Shown here: piece by piece, positions 9,250 to 18,163 of the stretch | How the letters are laid out: each line of letters opens with the position of its first letter | Position numbering within the stretch: the stretch's first letter is position 1 | Source of the DNA: Marivita sp051251565 | Lineage (GTDB): Bacteria; Pseudomonadota; Alphaproteobacteria; Rhodobacterales; Rhodobacteraceae | Assembly: GCF_051251565.1 (NCBI RefSeq) | Contig: NZ_JBPOFB010000004.1 | Location: 265,992-329,991, forward strand | DNA length: 64,000 nucleotides | Direction of reading: 5' to 3' | The notes under the pieces: generated by a model | What the model was told of the DNA's origin: nothing | Seen by the model: the letters and a program-made list of their open reading frames with translations, nothing else | The model's database searches: none | Made by a program: the position numbers and the translations under genes

Positions 9250-11754
9250 CTATTCCCGCACCAGCCGCGTGACTCCCACAGAGGCTGCACGGGCCAGATC
9301 GGCGTCAAGCGACATGGGAATGTATTCCCCGCGCCGCCACAGCGTGCCCAGATCGTCATAGTGCCGCGACAGGAAATGCCCGGATTGCCCGGTTGACAGG
9401 ATAAACACCGAACTGTCGGGATCGGCGAAATCATACACACCGCGATAGGTTGCGCCGTGCACGTTCAAAAACGGGTTAGGGCCTTCGCCAGACGCGCGCC
9501 CGCGCATCAGCGTATGATCGCCGCCGGATGTGCTTTGGCGGATGTTCACGAAATACCGCAGGATCGGCACAGCCCCCAGAACCGGATGGTCATGGGTTGC
9601 CTGATGCGCGTCGCCCCAGCGCAAGGATTCGAGCGCGGTGCCATAGGTTTCGGAGATCCAGATCAGCGCATCGTCCAGTGCAAGCCGGGCGATATCGGTA
9701 CAGGTTTCCTCAACGGCAGAGCGGATGACATTGCACCATGCGCTGGCGCCGTCGACATCACGGTAGACCCGTTCAATGAACAACGGTTCGACGCGGGTGA
9801 ATTCGGAGGCCAGCGGGCCAAGGTCGTCGCGGATCAGACGGTCCTGAAGCGCGCGCAGCCATGCAGAGTAGATCAGCGGCTCGGGCATGTGTTCGTTCAT
9901 CTCGCCGTTCCAGTTGGCCAGCAGGTCAAGCGCGCGTTGGCGCAGCCGCTCTGGCGTTCCTTCGGGGGCCGCTGCGCCCGTAAACCACAGGTCCGCGCCG
10001 ATCAGTGGCAAAAGCGACCGCGCGGTGATCGACACGGTGTCAAGCTGCGCTTCGATGAAACTGTCGCGGGTGTGCACCTCGCGGCCCTGCATCAGGCCCT
10101 GCCACCGCATGACCCGTTGGCTGTCTCCCCAATCGTAGCTCACGTGCAACGGAAACGGGCGGTCGACGATCTTGTTGTTGGTGTTGCCGACAATGCCGCC
10201 GGTCGGATCAATGAACACCGGGTTGGCATCGTCGGGGAACAGGCCTTGCCAGCGGTTTTCCGGTCGCCAACCAAGGGACGGCATCCGGCCCTGGCTTTGG
10301 TGGGCGGCGTCGCGGCGGGGCATGGCACCGATCATCTTCATGGCAATGCCCTCACCGTCGATCACCGTCAGGTTCTGGGATGGCGCAACATAGGTCTTGG
10401 AGACCTCAAGCGCCTCTTCGACAGATGCGGCATACATCAGGCCGATGGCGGCGGACATTGACGTGTCACGCGTGCTCAGCGCGGTCCAGCCAAGAGCGGC
10501 AACGTGGTTGGGCGGGGTCACGGCGGCGAGATCGAACTGTGTGCCGGGCAGGACCGGGCCATTGTCGGTCCAGCGCAGGGTCAGTGTCACTGGTTCGGCG
10601 TCGCGGATCTCGATGATCGACCGGCGTGTGACAAAGGGTTTGTAGCCGTCTGGCGTGCGATATTCTTCGCGGTTGTCGGGGTTCAGTTCCTCGATGAACA
10701 GATCCTGATCGTCAAGATAGGACGAGGTCAGCCCCCATGCGATGTTGCTGGACCGGCCCGCCATTATTGCGGGAATACCGGGGATCGTGGCCCCGATGAC
10801 ACCGCCCGAGGACAGCTGCAATCGCGCCAGATACCATGTGGCAGGGGCGGTGAATTGCAGATGCGGATCATTGGCCATCAGGGTTGATCCGGTGGCGGAG
10901 CGCGTGTCATCCGCGGCCCATGCGTTCGAGGCGCCGGCCAATCCGCGCGGTGCAACGGGCCAGAACATGGGGTCTTGGCCAGATTGGGCAAACTGTGTGC
11001 CGCCTGCCACGTTGGGGACAAGCGCGGCGTATTCCGGCAGGGCAGCCACCCCTTGGCCGGGCATGTCCGGCAGCAGGTCTGAAAGCCGGTTTTCGTCGGG
11101 CAGCAACAGCGAGGCACGGGCGCGCAGCACCTCTTCGCCAAGGTGGCTGGAAAGTTGCAGCGCCATCAGCTTGATCAGAGCAAGCGAATCCGCTGGTTGC
11201 CAGGGGGCGAGTGGCGCGTTGAACACGAAAAACTCGGGCGCGCCGCGGCCCAGGCTGTCACGGTTGATTTCGCTGATCCGGGCATTTACGCCGGCCGCGT
11301 AAGACTCGAGCGCATCGCGGGTGCGGGCATCCTGTGCCTCCACCGATTGCACGGCACGCGGATATAGATCAAGACGGCGCAGCAGCTTGTCGGTTTCGAC
11401 AGTGCGGGTACCGAACAGCTCCGACAACCGGCCCTGCGCAGTGCGCCGCATCAGGGTCATCTGCCAAAGCCGGTCTTGGGCATGGGCATAGCCCAAGCCA
11501 AAAAACGCGTCACGGTCCGAGCTTGAAAAGATATGCGGCACGCCGGAATTGTCGCGCAGGATCTCCACATCGGCGGTGAGGCCGGACACGGGGATTTTCT
11601 TTTCATAGTCCGGAAGTGACCCCGAGGCGAGGTAGTAGACCGTAACAGCGCCAAACGTCCCCAGAACGAGAAAGGCCGTTGTCAGCCAGACCAGAGTTCT
11701 GAAGATCAGCACCACGTCACAATCACCTTTGTCTGTCTTGATCGCCTGCTCCAA
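9250..11754 (-). CDS. Penicillin acylase family protein (N-terminal nucleophile hydrolase)
   Basis: A large amidase of the penicillin G acylase / acyl-homoserine lactone acylase family, made as a precursor and cut into two chains. One hydrophobic segment near residues 14-44 would anchor or export it. The family start motif DNSGVPHIFSSSDRDAFFGLGYAHAQDRLWQM is present. The autocatalytic serine is Ser276 in GASNAWA. From the upstream AAAGGTG, translation may really start at a GTG at about 11715 (VVLIFRTLVW), giving a more normal signal anchor. The natural substrate is unknown; in this family it may be an N-acyl amino acid, an acyl-homoserine lactone or a beta-lactam. Confidence 0.88.
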   Translation of the reverse strand: MEQAIKTDKGDCDVVLIFRTLVWLTTAFLVLGTFGAVTVYYLASGSLPDYEKKIPVSGLTADVEILRDNSGVPHIFSSSDRDAFFGLGYAHAQDRLWQMTLMRRTAQGRLSELFGTRTVETDKLLRRLDLYPRAVQSVEAQDARTRDALESYAAGVNARISEINRDSLGRGAPEFFVFNAPLAPWQPADSLALIKLMALQLSSHLGEEVLRARASLLLPDENRLSDLLPDMPGQGVAALPEYAALVPNVAGGTQFAQSGQDPMFWPVAPRGLAGASNAWAADDTRSATGSTLMANDPHLQFTAPATWYLARLQLSSGGVIGATIPGIPAIMAGRSSNIAWGLTSSYLDDQDLFIEELNPDNREEYRTPDGYKPFVTRRSIIEIRDAEPVTLTLRWTDNGPVLPGTQFDLAAVTPPNHVAALGWTALSTRDTSMSAAIGLMYAASVEEALEVSKTYVAPSQNLTVIDGEGIAMKMIGAMPRRDAAHQSQGRMPSLGWRPENRWQGLFPDDANPVFIDPTGGIVGNTNNKIVDRPFPLHVSYDWGDSQRVMRWQGLMQGREVHTRDSFIEAQLDTVSITARSLLPLIGADLWFTGAAAPEGTPERLRQRALDLLANWNGEMNEHMPEPLIYSAWLRALQDRLIRDDLGPLASEFTRVEPLFIERVYRDVDGASAWCNVIRSAVEETCTDIARLALDDALIWISETYGTALESLRWGDAHQATHDHPVLGAVPILRYFVNIRQSTSGGDHTLMRGRASGEGPNPFLNVHGATYRGVYDFADPDSSVFILSTGQSGHFLSRHYDDLGTLWRRGEYIPMSLDADLARAASVGVTRLVRE

Positions 11755-11861
11755 CAGGGCGTTTGCGATGCCCTACAGAACGCACAGCCCCTTGCCAAGG
11801 GGGCGGAGCGGCGTCAGGTAAAGGCATCACGCGGTATCAGACAAGATAGGGAGAAGACAGC

Positions 11862-12734
11862 ATGGCAAAAGTGGCATTCTTGGGCTTGGGGGTCATGGGC
11901 TACCCGATGGCGGGACATTTGATGACGGCCGGGCATGATGTCACCGTGTTCAACCGCACCACTGCCAAGGCCGAAGCCTGGGTGGATCAGTTTGGTGGCG
12001 CGCATGAGGTGGCGCCGCGCAAGGCGGCGGCGGGCTGTGCGTTCGTGATGTCCTGTGTGGGCAATGACGACGATCTGCGTGCCGTGTGTCTTGGGGATGA
12101 TGGTGCGTTTGCCGGCATGTCCGAAGGGTCCGTGTTTGTTGACCACACCACGGTGTCGGCCAAGGTCACGCGCGAATTGTACGATGCGGCTGCGGCCAAG
12201 GGCATTTCGTTTGTTGATGCGCCGATCTCGGGCGGTCAGGCGGGGGCGGAAAACGGGGTGCTCTCGGTGATGTGTGGTGGTGATCAGGCGGCGTTCGATC
12301 GCGCTGCGCGGATCATTGACGCCTATGCCCGCATTTGCCGTCGCATCGGCGACAGCGGTGCCGGACAGATGACCAAGATGTGCAACCAGATCGCCATTGC
12401 CGGGCTGGTTCAAGGCCTGAGCGAAGCGCTGCATTTCGCCGAGAAAGCCGGTTTGGACGGGCGCGCGGTGGTCGAGGTGATCAGTCAGGGCGCTGCCGGG
12501 TCATGGCAGATGTCCAATCGGTACGAGACGATGATTGATGACCAGTTCAACCACGGCTTTGCCGTCGATTGGATGCGCAAGGACCTGGGGATTTGCCTTG
12601 ATACGGCGGATGAGGTGGGCGCGTCTTTGCCGGTTACCGCATTGGTGGATCAGTTCTACAAGGATGTGCAAAAGCTGGGCGGTCATCGCTGGGACACGTC
12701 GAGCCTGATCAAACGTCTGCGCGCGATGGGCTGA
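11862..12734 (+). CDS. NAD(P)-dependent beta-hydroxyacid dehydrogenase (3-hydroxyisobutyrate dehydrogenase-like)
   Basis: A 290-residue soluble oxidoreductase of the 3-hydroxyisobutyrate / tartronate semialdehyde dehydrogenase family. The Rossmann motif FLGLGVMGYPMAGHL is at the N-terminus, with the substrate-binding DAPISGGQAGAENG and the catalytic lysine region GAGQMTKMCNQ. The family oxidises 3-hydroxyisobutyrate in valine breakdown or related beta-hydroxyacids. No valine-degradation neighbours are present, so mmsB is only one possibility. It is divergent from the acylase gene. AGGGAGA about ten bases upstream supports this ATG. Confidence 0.85.
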   Translation: MAKVAFLGLGVMGYPMAGHLMTAGHDVTVFNRTTAKAEAWVDQFGGAHEVAPRKAAAGCAFVMSCVGNDDDLRAVCLGDDGAFAGMSEGSVFVDHTTVSAKVTRELYDAAAAKGISFVDAPISGGQAGAENGVLSVMCGGDQAAFDRAARIIDAYARICRRIGDSGAGQMTKMCNQIAIAGLVQGLSEALHFAEKAGLDGRAVVEVISQGAAGSWQMSNRYETMIDDQFNHGFAVDWMRKDLGICLDTADEVGASLPVTALVDQFYKDVQKLGGHRWDTSSLIKRLRAMG

Positions 12735-12741
12735 AGGATGT

Positions 12742-12787
12742 GGACGGATGCAAGGGCGTATCCGTCCGTTTCCGTGGACGGAAACGG
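12742..12787 (+). other. Two overlapping, mutually exclusive hairpins
   Basis: GGACGGAT at 12742-12749 can pair with ATCCGTCC at 12760-12767. CCGTTTCCGT at 12766-12775 can pair with ACGGAAACGG at 12778-12787. The two perfect stems share bases 12766-12767, and CCGTCC could also pair with the second GGACGG copy at 12776-12781. They lie just after the dehydrogenase gene and about 150 bases before the EF-hand gene. No T-run follows. Confidence 0.4.
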
Positions 12788-12935
12788 TGGTGCAGCACGC
12801 CACCAGCGGCAAGTTGCCGATCCGTGTTCACGCAATTATTTCAGTATCTTGTGGCGTCCAACAGCGTTGCTATATCCGCGTTTGACGGCATTGAGTCGTT
12901 GTCTGCGGAGAAGTCCGCTTTGGAGTATTGAATAC

Positions 12936-13175
12936 ATGAAAGCTCTGGTTGTAACCCTTGGTACCGTTGTCGCTATGACAGCTGGTGTGGCGTTTGCGCA
13001 GGTTGCGGTGGAAGACACGGATGGCAATGGCAGCTATTCGATGGAAGAACTGATGGTGGCTTACGCCGATCTGACCGAAGACGTGTTTGCAGAGGTCGAT
13101 GCGGATGGTGACGGCGCGGTGAGCATGGAAGAGCTCACAGCTGCTCAGGATGCGGAAATCCTCGTCAGCAACTGA
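12936..13175 (+). CDS. Small secreted EF-hand calcium-binding protein
   Basis: A 79-residue protein with a clear Sec signal peptide (MKALVVTLGTVVAMTAGVAFA, cleavage about residue 21) and two canonical EF-hand loops: residues 27-38 (D-x-D-x-N-x-S, ending in Glu) and 55-66 (D-x-D-x-D, ending in Glu). It should bind calcium in the periplasm. The start was set at the ATG at 12936 because it gives the signal peptide; the frame open further upstream has no such logic. A paralogous gene of the same design lies at 47872. A strong terminator follows. Its target is unknown. Confidence 0.82.
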   Translation: MKALVVTLGTVVAMTAGVAFAQVAVEDTDGNGSYSMEELMVAYADLTEDVFAEVDADGDGAVSMEELTAAQDAEILVSN

Positions 13176-13197
13176 TCTGCGGTTTTTCTCTCATGCG

Positions 13198-13224
13198 GGG
13201 CTTCGGGTAACCGAAGCCCTTTTG
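13198..13224 (+). terminator. Rho-independent terminator after EF-hand gene
   Basis: A nine-base perfect stem, GGGCTTCGG (13198-13206) with CCGAAGCCC (13211-13219), has the four-base loop GTAA and is followed by TTTT. It lies 22 bases after the EF-hand stop codon. Confidence 0.88.
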
Positions 13225-13238
13225 CGTTGTGCGGGGCG

Positions 13239-13940
13239 CTATTCGGTGTCGGTGCCGCGCAGCGCAAGGATGGCCATGATGCCAATCACGCACAGGCCCA
13301 CAACCGCGATGTTGAATGGCGCTGTGTTGGCCACGATCACCCAAGCCAGTGCCCAGATCACGGTGATGCCATATTCCGGGGCGCGGTGCAGGCGGTATTG
13401 CGCCACAAGCGCAACCACCAGCCCGATGGACAATGCCACAATCGCCGCCCATGTGCTGCTTAGGATGCCGTAGCCACCCAAAAGCAACCCGATCGAAACG
13501 GATGAGGCTGCCGTCAACCAGCCCGCGTAGATGGCCACCGGGGCTTGTTGGAACCAGCGGTCGGTGTCGCCGACGCGAAACAGGCTGACAAAGGCGCTGC
13601 CCAGCATGGCCCAGATCAAGAGGGTGGCAATCACTGGCGACAGATTGGCGATAGGCAACCATGTCGCGCCGATCAGCAGGCTGACAACCAGCGGCGGGCG
13701 CATGGCCGCCCAATCGGCATCGTCGCTGCGCAGGAGGAGGCCAAAGCCTGCGCCAATGATCAGCCACACATAGATCAGCCCCCAGATCGCAAAGGCAAAG
13801 CCCGCAGGTTGCACCGGCGGGTTGTCCTGCGGCACCGGGAATTGGTCAGGCTCGAACCCGTTGAACCCTTGGGTGAACCACGGGGAGGCCGCAAAAACCA
13901 ATGCCGCCAAAAGAACCAGACCTGCCCAGAGACGTGTCAT
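13239..13940 (-). CDS. Polytopic membrane protein, TspO/MBR-related (tryptophan-rich sensory protein-like)
   Basis: A 233-residue integral membrane protein with about six or seven hydrophobic segments. The motif PAGFAFAIWGLIYVWLIIGAG and several buried tryptophans resemble TspO/MBR-related proteins, which bind tetrapyrroles or sterols, but full equivalence to short TspO is not established. The ATG at 13940 was preferred because it starts right before the first membrane segment (MTRLWAGLVLLAALVF). It lies two bases after the serS stop on the same strand, so it is probably co-transcribed with serS. Confidence 0.68.
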   Translation of the reverse strand: MTRLWAGLVLLAALVFAASPWFTQGFNGFEPDQFPVPQDNPPVQPAGFAFAIWGLIYVWLIIGAGFGLLLRSDDADWAAMRPPLVVSLLIGATWLPIANLSPVIATLLIWAMLGSAFVSLFRVGDTDRWFQQAPVAIYAGWLTAASSVSIGLLLGGYGILSSTWAAIVALSIGLVVALVAQYRLHRAPEYGITVIWALAWVIVANTAPFNIAVVGLCVIGIMAILALRGTDTE

Positions 13941-13942
13941 GT

Positions 13943-15235
13943 TTATGCCATTACCCCGTCTGCCGTGATGCGGGTCTTGCCGCCCAACCACGGATGCAGC
14001 GCTTCGGGCAGGGTGACCGATCCGTCCGCCTCTTGTCCGTTTTCAAGCACGGCAATCAGGCATCGCCCAACCGCGAGGCCCGATCCGTTCAGGGTGTGCA
14101 GGAAATCCGGTTTGCCGCCGCCTGTGGGTTTGAACCGTGCATTCATGCGCCGGGCCTGAAAGTCGCCACAGACCGAAACCGAACTGATCTCGCGGTAGGT
14201 GTTCTGGCCGGGCAGCCACACTTCGATGTCATGGGTGCGGCGCGCGCCAAAGCCCATGTCGCCGGTGCACAGAACAACGGTACGATACGGCAGGTTCAGC
14301 CGCTCCAAGATGCCTTGCGCGCAGCCGGTCATGCGGTCCAGCTCATCCCGGCTGCGATCGGGATGGGTGATCGACACCATCTCGACCTTTTCGAACTGGT
14401 GCTGACGCAGCATGCCTGCGGTGTCGCGCCCGGCACTTCCCGCCTCGGACCGGAAACACTGGGTGTGGGCGACATAACGCCGGGGCAGGGTGTCTTCGTC
14501 CACGGTGTCGCCATTTACCATGTTGGTCAGGGGCACTTCGGCGGTGGGAACAAGCCACCAGCCATTGGTGGTCTGATAGCTGTCTTCGCCGAATTTCGGC
14601 AATTGCCCCGTGCCATACATCATGTCGTCGCGGACTAGGACCGGGGTCCATGTCTCGGTCAGGCCGTTGTCGGTGATATGCGTGTCTAGCATGAACTGTG
14701 CCAGCGCGCGGTGCACGCGGGCGACTGCGCCCGACATCACGACAAAGCGCGAGCCCGAAAGTTTGGCGGCGGTTTCAAAGTCCATACCGGGTTGAACGCC
14801 GGGGATCTCGAAATGTTCCTTGGGCGGGAAATCAAACGCGCGCGCTGTGCCCCAGCGGTGGATTTCGACATTGTCGGCTTCGTCTGCGCCTTCGGGCACG
14901 TCGTCAAACGGCAGGTTGGGCAGACCCAACAGCAAGGTTTGCAACGTCTCGTCCAGCTCTTTGGCGCGGGTCTGCATCTCGGCAACGGCGGCTTTCTTTG
15001 CGGCCACCTCGTTGCGCAGGCTTTCAAACGCGGCTTCATCGCCCGAAGCTTTGACCTTGCCGATTTCCTTGGCCGCCTTGTTCTGATCGGCTTGGGCGGT
15101 TTCGGCCTCAAGAATGGCGGCGCGGCGGGCTTCGTCGATGCGCAACACTTCGGACGAGACCGGTTCCAATCCACGACGCGACAGGGCTGCATCAAACGCA
15201 GGGGGGTTCTCGCGGATGGCTCGGATGTCATGCAT
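13943..15235 (-). CDS. serS: Seryl-tRNA synthetase
   Basis: A 430-residue class II aminoacyl-tRNA synthetase. The N-terminal coiled-coil arm that contacts tRNA-Ser covers about residues 25-110. The catalytic core carries motif 2 (CFRSEAGSAGRDTAGMLRQHQFEKVE) and motif 3 (GSGLAVGRCLIAVLEN). The start at MHDIRAIRENPPAFD was chosen because this is the usual SerRS N-terminus, although the frame is open eight codons further upstream. It is divergent from nothing close: the next gene upstream is a protease on the same strand. Confidence 0.97.
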   Translation of the reverse strand: MHDIRAIRENPPAFDAALSRRGLEPVSSEVLRIDEARRAAILEAETAQADQNKAAKEIGKVKASGDEAAFESLRNEVAAKKAAVAEMQTRAKELDETLQTLLLGLPNLPFDDVPEGADEADNVEIHRWGTARAFDFPPKEHFEIPGVQPGMDFETAAKLSGSRFVVMSGAVARVHRALAQFMLDTHITDNGLTETWTPVLVRDDMMYGTGQLPKFGEDSYQTTNGWWLVPTAEVPLTNMVNGDTVDEDTLPRRYVAHTQCFRSEAGSAGRDTAGMLRQHQFEKVEMVSITHPDRSRDELDRMTGCAQGILERLNLPYRTVVLCTGDMGFGARRTHDIEVWLPGQNTYREISSVSVCGDFQARRMNARFKPTGGGKPDFLHTLNGSGLAVGRCLIAVLENGQEADGSVTLPEALHPWLGGKTRITADGVMA

Positions 15236-15307
15236 GGGTCTGGTCCTTCTGACTCGCAATGGTGTTGCGCGGCGTTATGCACCGGAATGCACCGCTTTGG
15301 TAGGGGG

Positions 15308-15967
15308 TCAGGGCTGTGGCAAGCGCGACACGGGAACCGCCAGCGCGCCAGATTGGCCCATCGCGCTTATCACCGCTGTTACGGCCCAGCCCGTTGTGGA
15401 TTTTGCCAGCACAGGGCCGCCTGAATTGCCGGGCAAAACCGGGCAATCCAGCCGCAGCAACCCGGATCGCACATCCCCGTCACAGGTGAAGGACGCGCTG
15501 AGCATATGCGGACGGTGGGTCGAATAGGCGGTGATGCCAAAGGGCGGCGCAGGGTCAGTTTGTGACATGGGCAACGGATCAACATTGGCCGCGCGGCCAA
15601 GTGTCAAAAGCGCGATGTCATAGCGCAAATCCAGCGCGCCTTCGGCATAGGCCTTGGGATGCACCCAGATCGACGCGCCTGCCACGCTATCGACGGCAGT
15701 GCCACGCAGCCATCCGGCAACAAAGGTCAGATCCTCGGGATTGGGGCCAAGCCCGTCTTCGCCCGACACGCAATGCGCGGCGGTCAACACGATGTTTGGA
15801 GCAATCAATGTGCCGGTACACATCTCGCGTTTGCGGTAGCCTGCGGCGTTCACGCGGCCGACCGCGTGCCATGTAGCATGGTCTTCGGCAGGCAGAACCG
15901 GCAGGTCTTGTGCCGATGTTGCGGTTGCAATGACCCCTGAAAGAATGACGGACACAAGACGCTTCAT
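15308..15967 (-). CDS. Secreted trypsin-like serine protease
   Basis: A 219-residue S1 family protease with an N-terminal signal peptide (MKRLVSVILSGVIATATSAQ, cleavage near residue 19). The catalytic triad is His65 in LTAAHC, Asp117 in YDIALL and Ser182 in GNSGGP. Cysteine pairs at about 50/66 and 162/175 would form the usual disulfides. The start at 15967 gives the signal peptide; the frame upstream of it carries no signal. It probably acts in the periplasm or outside the cell. Its substrate is unknown. Confidence 0.88.
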   Translation of the reverse strand: MKRLVSVILSGVIATATSAQDLPVLPAEDHATWHAVGRVNAAGYRKREMCTGTLIAPNIVLTAAHCVSGEDGLGPNPEDLTFVAGWLRGTAVDSVAGASIWVHPKAYAEGALDLRYDIALLTLGRAANVDPLPMSQTDPAPPFGITAYSTHRPHMLSASFTCDGDVRSGLLRLDCPVLPGNSGGPVLAKSTTGWAVTAVISAMGQSGALAVPVSRLPQP

Positions 15968-16185
15968 GGGCGGATTAAGACCAATATCGCGCCGGGCCAC
16001 AAGGCAAGGGACAAAAAACATCAGCGTTTTTCGCAAAAGCGGTCACAGGCTTTTGCCGCGCGCCGTCACCGGTGTCACATCCGACCGAACCCGCCTTGCA
16101 AAGCAGGACATGGCAACATAGGTTCCGGCCAAATTTAAGGCCAGATCACGCGGGGGCTGCCCCGCCAACTTCAAGGAGCACGCCC

Positions 16186-16473
16186 ATGGAAGGCAACGCC
16201 ATTGCCCAGTTCGTCCCGCTTATCCTGATCTTTGCGATCATGTATTTCCTGCTGATCCGTCCGCAGCAGAAAAAGATGAAGGACCATCAGAAAATGGTTG
16301 AAGGCCTGCGTCGGGGTGACGTTGTTATCACTCAGGGCGGCCTGATTGGTAAGGTTGTAAAGGTCAAGGAAAACAACGAATTGGACGTTGAACTTGCCGA
16401 AGGCGTCAAGGTGCGTGTGGTGCAGAACACCGTTGCACAGGTCGTGTCCAAGACCGAACCCGCCAACACCTGA
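16186..16473 (+). CDS. yajC: Sec translocon accessory subunit YajC
   Basis: A 95-residue inner-membrane protein with one transmembrane helix (FVPLILIFAIMYFLLI), the RPQQKKMKDHQKM segment and a cytosolic beta-barrel-like tail (GDVVITQGGLIGKV). It works with SecD-SecF in protein export. AAGGAG at 16173-16178 fixes the ATG at 16186, while the frame is open further upstream. secD starts 30 bases after its stop, so yajC-secD-secF is an operon as in most bacteria. Confidence 0.95.
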   Translation: MEGNAIAQFVPLILIFAIMYFLLIRPQQKKMKDHQKMVEGLRRGDVVITQGGLIGKVVKVKENNELDVELAEGVKVRVVQNTVAQVVSKTEPANT

Positions 16474-16503
16474 TTTTCCTAACCCGCATCGGACCGTTCA
16501 CTC

Positions 16504-18162
16504 ATGCTTCAGATCGATCTCTGGAAGCGCCTTTTGATCTGGACCACCGTTGCGGTGGGGCTGGTTCTGGCTCTGCCCAACCTGTTTTACCCCCGCGTCG
16601 AGCAACATAATGACGCGGTCGCCGCGATAGAGCTGACCGGCGAAACCCCCGAGCTATTATCCCAAAGCGCAGGCTGGCCGGCATTCATGCCGTCCGGTCT
16701 GGTCAATCTTGGTCTGGACCTGCGCGGCGGGGCGCATCTTTTGGCCGAGGTGCGGGTTGGGGATGTGTATCAGGCACGGCTAGAAGCGTTGTGGCCCGAG
16801 GTGCGCGATGTGCTGCGCCCCGAGCGCGATACTGTGGGCACGATCCGGTTGCAGCCCTCTGCCGCGGACGAATTGCGGGTGCGTATATCCGACCCGGAGG
16901 GCATGGCGCGCGCATTGGAGCTTGTGCGCGGATTGGCGCAGCCGGTCGTGTCGATCACCGGCGCATTGAGCAATGACCTTGAGGTGCGGGCAGACGGCGC
17001 TGACATTGTTGTGACCCTGTCGGAAGCAGAACAAATTGCCACCGATGAACGCACGATGCAGCAAAGCCTTGAGATCATCCGACGCCGGATTGACGAGGTT
17101 GGCACCCGCGAACCGACGATCCAGCGTCAAGGCAGCGACCGTATCCTGATCCAGGTGCCCGGCATCGGATCGGCCGCCGAGCTGAAAGAGATCATCGGCA
17201 CAACTGCGCAGCTGACCTTTCAGCCTGTTCTAGGCCGCACCGATGATGCGAACGCCAATGCCGGTGTGGGCAATGAAATCCTGCCGTATCTTGATCAGTC
17301 AGGTTTCGTGATCCTTGAACAAGCCCCAGTTGTGACCGGCGAAGAGTTGGTTGATGCGCAACCCGCGTTTGACCAAAACGGTCGCCCGGCGGTGAATTTC
17401 CGGTTCAACCCAACCGGCGCGCGCAAATTCGGCGACTACACGGCGGCCAACATCGGCAACCCGTTTGCCATCGTGCTGGACGACGAAGTGATATCGGACC
17501 CGGTGATCCAAAGTCACATTCCCGGTGGCTCTGGTATCATCACGGGCAGCTTTTCGGTTGAGGAAAGCACGCAATTGGCTGTGCTGCTGCGGGCAGGGGC
17601 ATTACCTGCTGGCCTGGAGTTTCTTGAGGAACGCACCATCGGTCCCGAGCTGGGCCAAGACAGCATTGATGCAGGACGTATTGCGACCATGGTGGCCTTT
17701 GCCTCGGTGCTGGTCTTCATGTTCCTCAGCTACGGTCTATTTGGCATGTTCGCCAATGTCGCGCTGATCGTGAATATAGGTCTGATTTTTGGCCTGCTCA
17801 GCCTGATTGGTGCCACATTGACCTTGCCGGGGATTGCCGGGATCGTTTTGACCGTCGGCATGGCGGTTGACGCCAACGTGTTGATCTTTGAACGGATCCG
17901 AGAAGAGCTGAAAACCGCCAAAGGCCCGGCCCGTGCGATTGAGCTGGGCTATGAAAAGGCGTTGTCTGCCATTCTGGATGCCAACATCACCACTTTCATC
18001 ACCGCTGTGATCTTGTTTGTCATGGGTTCTGGTCCGGTGCGCGGCTTTGCGATTACGCTGGGTCTGGGCATTATGACATCCGTCTTCACCGCTATTTTTG
18101 TCACCCGGCTTTTGATCGTGATTTGGTTCGAACGCCGTCGCCCCAAGACGATCGAGGTCTGA
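16504..18162 (+). CDS. secD: Protein translocase subunit SecD
   Basis: A 552-residue RND-type membrane protein that uses the proton gradient to pull proteins out of the Sec channel. There is one N-terminal membrane helix, a large periplasmic P1 domain beginning with the conserved LGLDLRGGAHLLAEV, and five C-terminal membrane helices including TVGMAVDANVLIFERIREEL and the final GFAITLGLGIMTSVFTAIFVTRL. The length is on the short side but normal for alphaproteobacteria. secF follows with a one-base gap. Confidence 0.97.
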   Translation: MLQIDLWKRLLIWTTVAVGLVLALPNLFYPRVEQHNDAVAAIELTGETPELLSQSAGWPAFMPSGLVNLGLDLRGGAHLLAEVRVGDVYQARLEALWPEVRDVLRPERDTVGTIRLQPSAADELRVRISDPEGMARALELVRGLAQPVVSITGALSNDLEVRADGADIVVTLSEAEQIATDERTMQQSLEIIRRRIDEVGTREPTIQRQGSDRILIQVPGIGSAAELKEIIGTTAQLTFQPVLGRTDDANANAGVGNEILPYLDQSGFVILEQAPVVTGEELVDAQPAFDQNGRPAVNFRFNPTGARKFGDYTAANIGNPFAIVLDDEVISDPVIQSHIPGGSGIITGSFSVEESTQLAVLLRAGALPAGLEFLEERTIGPELGQDSIDAGRIATMVAFASVLVFMFLSYGLFGMFANVALIVNIGLIFGLLSLIGATLTLPGIAGIVLTVGMAVDANVLIFERIREELKTAKGPARAIELGYEKALSAILDANITTFITAVILFVMGSGPVRGFAITLGLGIMTSVFTAIFVTRLLIVIWFERRRPKTIEV

Positions 18163-18163
18163 T

